From: Dehalococcoidia bacterium
GTDB lineage: Bacteria > Chloroflexota > Dehalococcoidia > Tepidiformales > Tepidiformaceae
Length of the DNA: 51,233 nt
Assembly (NCBI GenBank): GCA_022826585.1
Contig: JAJDUR010000053.1
Location: 1-51,233, forward strand
Reading direction: 5' to 3'
In this document: positions 39,076-46,235 of the stretch, one piece after another
Position numbering within the stretch: the stretch's first letter is position 1
Layout of the letters: each line of letters opens with the position of its first letter
The notes under the pieces: generated by a model
The model's database searches: none
Seen by the model: only the letters and a program-made list of their open reading frames with translations
Told to the model about the DNA's origin: nothing
Program-made: the position numbers and the translations under genes

Positions 39076-40296
39076 ATGCGAATCGCGCAGGTCTCCTACC
39101 ACACCAACCCCGTGGCGCCCCTCGGCGGGCGGCACACCGGCGGCATGAACGTCTATGTCCACGAGCTCTCCCGCGAGCTTGCCCGGCGGGGACACCAGGT
39201 CGACATCTTCACGCGGCGCGAGAGCGAGCGGCCCGAGATCACCATGCTCGCCCCCAGCCTGCGCCTCGTGCAGCTCTCCGCCGGTCCGGCCACGCCCCTC
39301 GAGAAGGAGCTGCTCACGCCCTACGTCCCCGCCTTCGTCGCCGAGATGAACCGCTTCGCCGCGGACGAGGGCCTGCGCTACGACCTCGTGCACAGCCACT
39401 ACTGGCAGGCCATTGCCGCGGGCGAGCCCTTCGCGCGGGCGCAGGACGCGCCCCACCTGGCGATGTTCCACACCCTGGGCGAGGTCAAGAACCGGGCGCG
39501 CATCTCGGAGGCCGAGCCGGGCGAGCGTATCCGCCGCGAGCGCGAGCTGGCCGCCTCCGCCGACGCCATCATTTCCGCCTGCGCCCACGAGCACGATCTG
39601 CTCGCCCGCTACTACGATGCCGACCCCGAGCGCATGGTCAGCGTCCCCTGCGGCATCGACACGGAACGCTTCCGCCCCCTCGACCGCGAGGAGTGCCGCC
39701 GCGCCCTCGATATCGACCCCGACCGCCCGGTGCTGCTCTGGGTGGGACGCCTGGAGAAACTGAAGGGCGTCGACATCCTCATCGATGCCGTCGCGCAGCT
39801 GGAGGACCCCGAGGTGCTCCTGCTCGTGGTCGGCGGCGACGAGCACGGCGAGGAGCTGCGCGCCGAGCTCGAGGAGCAGGCGCGCGAGGCCGGGCTCGCC
39901 GGGGGCGTGCGCTTCACCGGCGCCGTCCCCCACGAGGAGCTTCCCGCCTGGTACAGCGCCGCCGACGTCTGCGTCGTGCCGAGCTACTACGAGAGCTTCG
40001 GGCTGGTCGCCGTCGAGGCGATGGCCTGCGGGACGCCCGTCGTCGCCTCGCGCGTCGGCGGGCTCGTCTCGACCGTGACCGACGGCGTGAACGGCTACCT
40101 GATCCCCTGGCGCTGCCCCGAGCCGTTCGCGGAGAAGCTCGAGGTGCTCATCCGCAACCCCGAGCTGCGCGCCAACTTCGCCCGCGCCGCGCGCGACTCC
40201 GTCCAGCGGTTCCGCTGGGATGAGATCGCCCGCCGCATGGAGACCCTGTACGAGGACGTCATTCGCGCCCGTGCGAGCGAGGAGGTCCCGGCATGA
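39076..40296 (+). CDS. GT4 glycosyltransferase (MshA/BshA-like)
   Basis: 406 residues with GT-B architecture. The N-terminal half starts RIAQVSYHTNPVAPLGGRHTGGMNVYVHELSRELARRGHQVDIFTR and has HSHYWQAI. The C-terminal half has LLWVGRLEKLKGVDILIDAV, VRFTGAVPHEELPAWYSAADVCVVPSYYESFGLVAVEAMACGTPVVAS, the EX7E and nucleotide-sugar motifs of GT4. The N-terminal GGMNVYV and FTRR pattern is typical of MshA, which adds GlcNAc to inositol-3-phosphate, and of sucrose-type GT4s. The stop overlaps the PIG-L start (ATGA). The acceptor is not proven. Confidence 0.88.
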   Translation: MRIAQVSYHTNPVAPLGGRHTGGMNVYVHELSRELARRGHQVDIFTRRESERPEITMLAPSLRLVQLSAGPATPLEKELLTPYVPAFVAEMNRFAADEGLRYDLVHSHYWQAIAAGEPFARAQDAPHLAMFHTLGEVKNRARISEAEPGERIRRERELAASADAIISACAHEHDLLARYYDADPERMVSVPCGIDTERFRPLDREECRRALDIDPDRPVLLWVGRLEKLKGVDILIDAVAQLEDPEVLLLVVGGDEHGEELRAELEEQAREAGLAGGVRFTGAVPHEELPAWYSAADVCVVPSYYESFGLVAVEAMACGTPVVASRVGGLVSTVTDGVNGYLIPWRCPEPFAEKLEVLIRNPELRANFARAARDSVQRFRWDEIARRMETLYEDVIRARASEEVPA

Positions 40297-41105
40297 CCAT
40301 CGCCGGCACCGTCCGCGCCGTCGGCCGCTGGTTCGCCGGCGGCGAGCGGGCCCCCGACCCCGACCCCAACGCCCTCGGCACTCCTGCCCGGGCCATGGTC
40401 GTGATGGCCCATCCCGACGACGCCGAGTTCGTCTGCGGCGGCACCGTCGCGCGCTGGTGCGCCGAGGGCGCCGAGGTGGTGTACGTCGTCGTCACGGGCG
40501 GCGACAAGGGCACGCACGACCCGGAGATGCACCCCGAGAAGCTGGCCGCCATCCGCGAGGAGGAGCAGCGCGCCGCCTGCCGTGCCCTGGGCGTGAAGGA
40601 GTGTGTCTTCCTCGGCCATCCCGACGGCCACACCATCGACGAGGAGGAGCTGCGCGGCCAGATCGTGCGCCTCATCCGCATCCACCGCCCCGACGTGATC
40701 GTCACGTGGGACGCCTTCCGTCGCGGCTTCAACCACCGCGACCACCGCAACGTCGGCATCCTCACCGCCGACGCCGTCTACCCGCTCGTGCGCGACCGCC
40801 TCTACTACCCGCGCGACGAGGAAGACGGCCTCCCCTCGCACGAGGTCAACGAGGTGCTCTTCGCGGGCAGCGAGGATCCCGATTACACCATCGACGTGAC
40901 CGACTACTGGGAGACGCGCCTCGAGGCCGTGCTCTGCCACACGAGCCAGATCGGCGGGCGCACGCGCGAGGACTTCCTGCGACTGCGTGAGGAGATGATC
41001 GCGCGCCAGGGCCACGACCGCATGGAAGAGCGCTTCCGCCGCTGGTCCATCCGGCGCTCCCCACCCCCACCCCGCGAGGCCGCCAACCAGCCGCCGCGAA
41101 GCTAG
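40293..41105 (+). CDS. PIG-L/LmbE-family deacetylase (MshB/BshB-like)
   Basis: 270 residues. The N-terminal MVVMAHPDDAEFVCGGTVARW holds the zinc His-Pro-Asp-Asp motif and the catalytic Asp, and NHRDHRNVGILTADAV supplies the HxxH ligands. TFRRGF- and WETRLEAVLCHTSQ-type segments follow. The family deacetylates GlcNAc-linked compounds. It is coupled to the GT4 gene by ATGA. The GT4 plus PIG-L pair is the diagnostic core of mycothiol (MshA/MshB) and bacillithiol (BshA/BshB) synthesis, but the same pair occurs in other glycan pathways. The tail is Arg/Pro rich and the stop forms CTAG with purM. Confidence 0.9.
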   Translation: MTIAGTVRAVGRWFAGGERAPDPDPNALGTPARAMVVMAHPDDAEFVCGGTVARWCAEGAEVVYVVVTGGDKGTHDPEMHPEKLAAIREEEQRAACRALGVKECVFLGHPDGHTIDEEELRGQIVRLIRIHRPDVIVTWDAFRRGFNHRDHRNVGILTADAVYPLVRDRLYYPRDEEDGLPSHEVNEVLFAGSEDPDYTIDVTDYWETRLEAVLCHTSQIGGRTREDFLRLREEMIARQGHDRMEERFRRWSIRRSPPPPREAANQPPRS

Positions 41106-42163
41106 CCGGCCCCGAACCCCCCCGCCCCGCCCCGCAGGGCGATGCCCCCCGTACGGATCGTGACCTCCCGCGCCGCCGACGCGGTGGCCGTGCCCAGCCG
41201 CCACCCCGCGATGCCGCAGGCCTCGCCCAGCGCGAGGGCGCGCTCGGCCTCCGCCTCCGGGACCACCGCGCAGAAGCCGGCGCCCATGTTGTACTCGGCG
41301 TACATGGTCGCGTCGTCGAGGCCCGCGAGCCGCTGGATGACCGTGAAGATGGCCGGCACCGGCGGCAGCGCTTTGATGTCGAACCCCGCCTCCGCCTCCA
41401 GCCGCCGCAGGTTGAGGAAGCCCCCGCCCGTCACGTGGAAGAGGGCTCGCACGTCGAGCTCGCGCAGGAGCGCCATCGCCAGGTCGACGTACATGGCGGT
41501 CGGTTCGAGCAGCTCCTCGCCGAGCGTCCGCCCGAACTCCTCGACGTAGCGCCCCAGCTCCCAGCCCGCCTCGCGGAAGGTGCGCCGCGCGAGGGTGAGG
41601 CCGTTGCTGTGGATGCCCGACGAGGCGAAGCCGACGAGCGCGTCCCCCGCCGCCACGCTCGCGCCCGTGAGGATGCGCTCCCGCTCGACGAGCCCCGCGC
41701 AGGTGCCGCCGAGGTCGAAAGCCCGGCCCGCGACGGCGCCCCGCAGCATCTCCGGGACGCGCGCCGTCTCGCCGCCCGCGATCGAGATGCGCGCGCGGCG
41801 AGCGCCTTCCCGCAACCCGACTGCGATCTCGGCCAGGAACGCCTCCTCCATCTCCTCCACGAGCACGCAATCGACCATCGAGACCGGTTCCGCGCCCACG
41901 CAGACGATGTCGTTGGCGTTCATGGCGACGCAGTCGATGCCGGCCGTGTCGTACTTGCCCATCGCCTGGGCGACGAGCGCCTTCGTGCCGATGGTGTCCG
42001 TGGCGAGGGCGAGGGCCTGCGGCCCGCCCGTATCGATCACCGTCGCGTAGTGCCCGAACCCCAGCAAGGGACGCCCGCGCTCCGAGAAGGAGAACGTCTC
42101 GGCAAGCAGCTGCAGTCCTTCGGGGAGGGTGTCGGCGCCGGCGTCACCCGGGGAGGAGGTCAC
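41102..42163 (-). CDS. purM: phosphoribosylformylglycinamidine cyclo-ligase (AIR synthetase)
   Basis: 353 residues. FGHYATVIDTGG and LATDTIGTKALVAQ replace the usual DxVGTK substrate segment, AMNANDIVCVGAEPV, AGGETARVPEM, VGFASSGIHSNGLTLAR, HVTGGGFLNLRRL and YNMGAGFCAVV are the ATP and FGAM motifs. It closes the imidazole ring of AIR in purine synthesis. The N-terminus is about 35 residues shorter than the E. coli type because the DAGV segment is reduced. The start is GTG 42161-42163, 6 nt after a minus-strand TAGCGT (-10-like), so a leaderless mRNA is possible. The stop shares CTAG with the deacetylase gene. Confidence 0.9.
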   Translation of the reverse strand: MTSSPGDAGADTLPEGLQLLAETFSFSERGRPLLGFGHYATVIDTGGPQALALATDTIGTKALVAQAMGKYDTAGIDCVAMNANDIVCVGAEPVSMVDCVLVEEMEEAFLAEIAVGLREGARRARISIAGGETARVPEMLRGAVAGRAFDLGGTCAGLVERERILTGASVAAGDALVGFASSGIHSNGLTLARRTFREAGWELGRYVEEFGRTLGEELLEPTAMYVDLAMALLRELDVRALFHVTGGGFLNLRRLEAEAGFDIKALPPVPAIFTVIQRLAGLDDATMYAEYNMGAGFCAVVPEAEAERALALGEACGIAGWRLGTATASAAREVTIRTGGIALRGGAGGFGAG

Positions 42164-42169
42164 GCCCGC

Positions 42170-42175
42170 ACGCTA
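42170..42175 (-). promoter_or_regulatory. putative -10 box of purM
   Basis: TAGCGT on the minus strand is followed by GCGGGC and the GTG start codon. The 6-nt distance matches the other leaderless candidates in this window. No clear -35. Confidence 0.35.
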
Positions 42176-42211
42176 CCACGTTCCCCTTTGTCGGGCTCGA
42201 TTCCCGCGTGC

Positions 42212-42227
42212 GAAACATGGTTGAAAC
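42212..42227 (+). promoter_or_regulatory. GlnR-like double GAAAC site upstream of amtB
   Basis: GAAAC at 42212-42216, 6 bp, GAAAC at 42223-42227. Actinobacterial GlnR sites are built from 5-bp boxes (GTnAC, GAAAC) separated by 6 bp, and this lies between purM and the amtB-glnK operon, where such a site would act. The first box differs from GTnAC by one base. No GlnR gene is in the window. Confidence 0.35.
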
Positions 42228-42302
42228 ACGGGGCCGTCAAGATACGCGCCACTTCAGCGGATGCTGCCCTGCGCCCCGTGCGCGGGGCAGCGGGGGGTGC
42301 GC

Positions 42303-43652
42303 GTGTCCGACTTCCAAATCGACGCTGGCAACACGGCCTGGATGCTGGCCGCCTCGGCCCTGGTGCTCTTCATGACGCCCGGGCTGGCGTTTTTCTACGG
42401 GGGGCTCACCCGCAGCAAGAACGTCGTTGGCACCATCATGCACTCGTTCATCACCATCGGCGTGGTGGGCGTGCTCTGGGTTGTCGTCGGCTATTCGCTC
42501 GCCTTCGGCCCCGACCAGGGGCTGGGGCTCATCGGCAATCTCGATCACTTCGGCCTGCGGGGCGTCGGCGTCGACTCCGGCGCCGGGGGCGTGCCCGACT
42601 TGCTCTTCATGGCCTTCCAGATGATGTTCGCCATCATCACGCCCGCGCTCATCACGGGCGCCTTCGCCGAGCGCGCCCGCTTCGGGCCGTTCCTCCTCTT
42701 CATCGCCCTCTGGTCGCTGATCGTCTACGCGCCCATCGCCCACTGGGTGTTCGGCGTGAACGGCTGGCTCAACACCTTCTCGGGCGAGGGCGTTCCCGCC
42801 GACATCGGCATCAACGGCCTCGACTTCGCCGGCGGCCTCGCCATCCACGTGAACGCGGGCGTTGCCGCCCTCGCCGCCGTCTTCGTCTTCGGCAAGCGCC
42901 GCGGCTACGGCACCGAGCCGATGGAGCCGCACGACATCACCATGGTCGTGCTGGGCGCGGCCATGCTCTGGTTCGGCTGGTTCGGCTTCAACGCCGGCAG
43001 CGCCGTCGGAGCGAGCGGGCAGGCCGTCTACGCCTTCGTCAACACGAACGTGGCCGCCGCCATGGCCGCCCTCACCTGGACGCTCATTAGCTGGAAGGTG
43101 TCCGGGAAACCGAGCGTCGTGGGCGCCGCCTCCGGCGCCGTCGCCGGACTCGTGGCGGTCACGCCCGCCTCCGGCTACGTCGAACCGATGGAGGCGCTTG
43201 CGATCGGCTTCGGCGCGGGCTTGTTCTGCTACTTCGCCGTCCGCCTCCGCCAGTATCTCCGCTTCGACGACTCCCTCGACGTCGTCGCCGTCCACGGCGT
43301 CGGCGGGCTCTGGGGCGCAATTGGCACGGGCCTCTTCGCGACGGCCGTCGTGGGCGCGCCCGAGTTCCGCGAGGGCCTCATCCACGGCGAGTGGCGCCTG
43401 CTCTGGGACCAGATCGTCGGCATCGGCGCCGTCAGCGCCTACTCCTTCATCGTCACCTACGTCATCCTCAAGGTGCTCGACCTCACCATGGGCGTCCGCG
43501 TCAACGAGGAGGACGAGGAGGTCGGCCTCGACGTGACCCAGCACGGCGAACGCGCCTACCAGAGCGACGAGGCCGGTATCGCCATCCCGGTCGGTATCAT
43601 CGAACCGGCACCGGACGCCGGTGAGCCGGAGATCGGCAGGAGCGAGTCATGA
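42303..43652 (+). CDS. amtB: ammonium transporter (Amt/MEP/Rh)
   Basis: 449 residues from GTG 42303 (earlier GTG/ATG starts at 42261-42297 possible; GGGGGG lies just upstream). Eleven TM segments are visible. Signature regions are WMLAASALVLFMTPGLAFFYGGL, the conserved Phe gate segment AERARFGPFLLFIALWSLIVYAPIAHWVFG, GLDFAGGLAIHVNAGVAALAAVFVFG (twin-His first), WFGWFGFNAGS and VHGVGGLWGAIGTGLF (second twin-His). It conducts ammonium or ammonia across the membrane. It is coupled by ATGA to glnK, whose product closes the channel when nitrogen is ample. Confidence 0.95.
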   Translation: MSDFQIDAGNTAWMLAASALVLFMTPGLAFFYGGLTRSKNVVGTIMHSFITIGVVGVLWVVVGYSLAFGPDQGLGLIGNLDHFGLRGVGVDSGAGGVPDLLFMAFQMMFAIITPALITGAFAERARFGPFLLFIALWSLIVYAPIAHWVFGVNGWLNTFSGEGVPADIGINGLDFAGGLAIHVNAGVAALAAVFVFGKRRGYGTEPMEPHDITMVVLGAAMLWFGWFGFNAGSAVGASGQAVYAFVNTNVAAAMAALTWTLISWKVSGKPSVVGAASGAVAGLVAVTPASGYVEPMEALAIGFGAGLFCYFAVRLRQYLRFDDSLDVVAVHGVGGLWGAIGTGLFATAVVGAPEFREGLIHGEWRLLWDQIVGIGAVSAYSFIVTYVILKVLDLTMGVRVNEEDEEVGLDVTQHGERAYQSDEAGIAIPVGIIEPAPDAGEPEIGRSES

Positions 43653-43990
43653 AGAAGATCGAGGCCATCATCCGACCCGAGCGGCTGCACGAGGTGAAGG
43701 ACGCCCTCGAGGAGCAGGGCATCCACGGCCTGAACATCCTCTCCGTCACCGGTCGTGGGGCCCAGCGCGGCATCGCCCACCAGGGCCGCGGCGGCGAGAC
43801 CATCGTCGTGGACCTGCTGCCCAAGATGAAGGTCGAGATGGTCGTGCGGGACGACGCCGTCGAGAAGGCCATCAGCGCTATCATCGAGGCGGCCGGCACG
43901 GGCAATATCGGCGACGGCAAGATATTCGTCATACCCGTCGAGGAGGCCATCCGCGTCCGCACGGGCGAGCGGGGGGATGTCGCGCTCTGA
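43649..43990 (+). CDS. glnK: PII nitrogen-regulatory protein, GlnK type, without Tyr51
   Basis: 113 residues with the PII fold: KKIEAIIRPERLHEVKDAL, GLNILSVTGRGAQRGI, a T-loop, VVDLLPKMKVEMVV (B-loop start), and GDGKIFVIPVEEAIRVRTGERG (C-terminal signature). It senses ATP/ADP and 2-oxoglutarate and gates AmtB. The T-loop runs IAHQGRGGET, so the uridylylated Tyr of proteobacterial PII (Y51) is Thr here and GlnD-type control is excluded. The gene overlaps amtB by ATGA and lies 135 bp upstream of glnA. Confidence 0.95.
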   Translation: MKKIEAIIRPERLHEVKDALEEQGIHGLNILSVTGRGAQRGIAHQGRGGETIVVDLLPKMKVEMVVRDDAVEKAISAIIEAAGTGNIGDGKIFVIPVEEAIRVRTGERGDVAL

Positions 43991-44022
43991 GCGCACGCGA
44001 CATCCAGCCGTAACACGAACTT

Positions 44023-44056
44023 CATCGCCGGGCGTTGCTCCTACCGCCCGGCGATG
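44023..44056 (+). terminator. 12-bp stem hairpin between glnK and glnA
   Basis: CATCGCCGGGCG (44023-44034) pairs perfectly with CGCCCGGCGATG (44045-44056) across a 10-nt loop. It lacks a T-run, so it may terminate weakly, process the message or stabilise the amtB-glnK part. glnA begins 70 nt further on. Confidence 0.55.
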
Positions 44057-44125
44057 GCGATGATCCATCCGTCCATCCCTGCGCCCCCGGGGCGCGCCAG
44101 AACGGTCCCAACGAGGTAACCCGAC

Positions 44126-45556
44126 ATGACGACCCCTGAAGAAGTCCAACAGCTGATCGCCGACGAAGGCGTGCAGATCATCGACGTGAAGTTCACCGAC
44201 TTGCTCGGCGCCTGGCAGCACTTCTCCGTCACCCCCAGCGAGTGGAGCCCGGACACGTTCCAGGAGGGGCTCGGGTTCGACGGGTCCAGCATCCGCGGCT
44301 TCCAGGGCATCCAGCGCTCGGACATGATCCTCATCCCCGATGCCGACACGGCGGTGCTCGACCCCTTCGCCGCCCACACCACCCTCAGCATCACCGCCGA
44401 CATCAAGGACCCGGTGACCGCCGAGGGCTACCACAAGGATCCCCGCGCCGTTGCCCAGCGCGCCGAGGAGTACCTGAAGCTGACGGGCGTCGCCGACGAG
44501 TCCTTCTGGGGCCCCGAGGCCGAGTTCTTCGTGTTCGACAGCGTCAGCTACGACTCCGAGCGCGACACCGCCTTCTACCGCGTCGACTCCGTCGAGGCGG
44601 CCTGGAACACCGGTATCGACATGGAGACCGAGGGAACCCCCAACCTCGGCTACAAGACCGAGCACAAGGAGGGCTACTTCCCCGTTCCCCCTCGCGACAC
44701 CCTGCAGGACCTCCGCACCGAGATGGTCCTGAAGATGCAGGAGGTCGGCATCCAGGTCGAGATCCATCACCACGAGGTCGCCACCGCCGGCCAGTGCGAG
44801 ATCGACATGCGCTACGCGCCCCTCGTGCAGATGGCCGACAACCTCCAGTGGTACAAGCACGTCGTTCGCAACGTCGCCCGCAACGCGGGCAAGACGGCGA
44901 CCTTCATGCCCAAGCCGGTCTTCGAGGACAACGGCAACGGCATGCACGTCCACCAGTCGCTCTGGAAGGACGGGGTCAACCTGTTCTACGACAAGGACGG
45001 CTACGGGATGATCTCGGAGACGGCGCGCTACTACATCGGCGGGCTGATCAAGCACGGCGCCGCCCTCATGGCCTTCTGCGCGCCCACGACGAACTCCTAC
45101 AAGCGGCTCGTTCCCGGCTACGAGGCGCCCAACGTGCTCGTCTACAGCGCCCGCAACCGCAGCTCCGGCATCCGCATCCCCATGCTCTCGGCGAACCCGA
45201 AGTCGAAGCGCCTCGAGTTCCGCTCGCCGGACCCGACCTGCAACCCCTACCTCGGCTTCTCCGCCATGCTCATGGCGGGGCTCGACGGTATCGCCAACCG
45301 CATCGACCCGGGCGACCCGGTCGACAACGTCGACCTCTTCGAGATCGACCCGCACGAGCACGGCTACCCCGTGCTCCCCGGCTCCCTCGCCGGCGTCCTC
45401 GACGCCCTCGAGGAGGACCACGACTTCCTGCTCCAGGGCGAGGTCTTCGACGAGGACCTGATCCGCACCTGGATCGACTACAAGCGTGAGAACGAAGTGG
45501 CGGCGGTCGACATCCGCCCGCATCCCCACGAGTTCTCCCTCTACTTCGACGCCTAG
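44126..45556 (+). CDS. glnA: glutamine synthetase type I
   Basis: 476 residues. GLGFDGSSIRGFQGIQRSDM, FWGPEAEFFVFD (metal Glu), GQCEIDMRYAPLV, KPVFEDNGNGMHVHQSLW (metal His), KRLVPGYEAPN (Glu flap) and RIPMLSANPKSKRLEFRSPDP (Arg active site) are standard. It makes glutamine from glutamate, ammonia and ATP. The segment that carries the adenylylated Tyr in E. coli GS reads DLFEIDP, placing F405 at that position, so GlnE-type modification is unlikely. GAGGT lies 9 nt before the ATG. A strong hairpin follows the stop. Confidence 0.97.
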   Translation: MTTPEEVQQLIADEGVQIIDVKFTDLLGAWQHFSVTPSEWSPDTFQEGLGFDGSSIRGFQGIQRSDMILIPDADTAVLDPFAAHTTLSITADIKDPVTAEGYHKDPRAVAQRAEEYLKLTGVADESFWGPEAEFFVFDSVSYDSERDTAFYRVDSVEAAWNTGIDMETEGTPNLGYKTEHKEGYFPVPPRDTLQDLRTEMVLKMQEVGIQVEIHHHEVATAGQCEIDMRYAPLVQMADNLQWYKHVVRNVARNAGKTATFMPKPVFEDNGNGMHVHQSLWKDGVNLFYDKDGYGMISETARYYIGGLIKHGAALMAFCAPTTNSYKRLVPGYEAPNVLVYSARNRSSGIRIPMLSANPKSKRLEFRSPDPTCNPYLGFSAMLMAGLDGIANRIDPGDPVDNVDLFEIDPHEHGYPVLPGSLAGVLDALEEDHDFLLQGEVFDEDLIRTWIDYKRENEVAAVDIRPHPHEFSLYFDA

Positions 45557-45592
45557 GCGGGCCTTCCCGCACCAGGCTCAGGCAGAGTCACG

Positions 45593-45625
45593 AAGCGCCG
45601 GCCCCCCGGGCCGGCGCTTCTTCGT
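45593..45625 (+). terminator. strong hairpin after glnA
   Basis: AAGCGCCGGCC (45593-45603) pairs perfectly with GGCCGGCGCTT (45609-45619) across a CCCCG loop, with CTTCG following. It is an 11-bp GC-rich stem and a good terminator candidate between glnA and hicA, although the U-tract is weak. Confidence 0.7.
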
Positions 45626-45655
45626 AGCGGTGACGGAGCTTCTTGGAGCCAGGCC

Positions 45656-45856
45656 ATGCCGAAGATCAGGGACGCGATCCGACTCGTTGAGCGCGATGGC
45701 TGGTACCGCGTGAGGACGAAGGGCAGTCACCGCCAGTTTCACCACCCGACGAAGCGGGGAACGGTGACCATACCGGGGCACCCCCGTGAGGATGTTGGGC
45801 CGAGACTGTGGTCGAGTATCATGAGTCAAGCGGGACTCAGGAAGAGAAGCCGATGA
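45656..45856 (+). CDS. hicA: HicA-family mRNA interferase toxin
   Basis: 66 residues with the dsRBD-like HicA fold: PKIRDAIRLVERDGWYRVRTKGSHRQFHHP, the catalytic His in GSHRQF (H25), then GTVTIPGHPREDVGPRLWSSIMSQAGL. It cleaves mRNA and stops growth unless bound by HicB. The ATG at 45656 starts shortly after the glnA terminator. The hicB ATG overlaps the stop (ATGA), in the usual toxin-first order. The composition is lower in GC than glnA, as is common for TA modules. Confidence 0.93.
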   Translation: MPKIRDAIRLVERDGWYRVRTKGSHRQFHHPTKRGTVTIPGHPREDVGPRLWSSIMSQAGLRKRSR

Positions 45857-46197
45857 AGCTGACATACGCGGTCGTCTTCGAGCGGACCCCCAACAACTAC
45901 GGTGCCTACGTGCCCGATGTGCCCGGCTGCATCAGCACCGGCAAGACCTGGGACGAGATGCAGGCGATGATCCGCGAGGCCCTCGTGTTCCACATCGAGG
46001 CGATGTTGGAGGATGGTGAATCCCTCCCGGAGCCGAAGATGTCCATCGATGATGCCATCGCGTACCACAGCGAGCCGATCCCGGAGGATGTCCTCGAGTC
46101 CTATGCCGAGTTCGGCGAGCCCGCTCCCACGATTTCGACCACGTTCGAGATGGTCGAGATCGAAGTGACTGTCCCGCAGGCAATGCCAGCGAGCTGA
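45853..46197 (+). CDS. hicB: HicB-family antitoxin
   Basis: 114 residues: KLTYAVVFERTPNNYGAYVPDVPGCISTGKTWDEMQAMIREALVFHIEAMLEDGESLPEP is the partial RNase H-like HicB fold that binds HicA. The tail (about 80-114) carries TTFEMVEIEVTVP and replaces the usual ribbon-helix-helix or HTH DNA-binding domain with a short acidic strand, so direct autorepression is doubtful. It overlaps hicA by 4 nt. The pair stands alone between glnA and the exchanger gene. Confidence 0.92.
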   Translation: MKLTYAVVFERTPNNYGAYVPDVPGCISTGKTWDEMQAMIREALVFHIEAMLEDGESLPEPKMSIDDAIAYHSEPIPEDVLESYAEFGEPAPTISTTFEMVEIEVTVPQAMPAS

Positions 46198-46223
46198 GGG
46201 CCACTCACCCCCCTGGCAGCCCC

Positions 46224-46229
46224 TAGACT
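46224..46229 (+). promoter_or_regulatory. putative -10 box of the exchanger gene
   Basis: TAGACT is followed by GCCCCC and the GTG start at 46236 with no Shine-Dalgarno between. This is another leaderless candidate. Confidence 0.35.
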
Positions 46230-46235
46230 GCCCCC

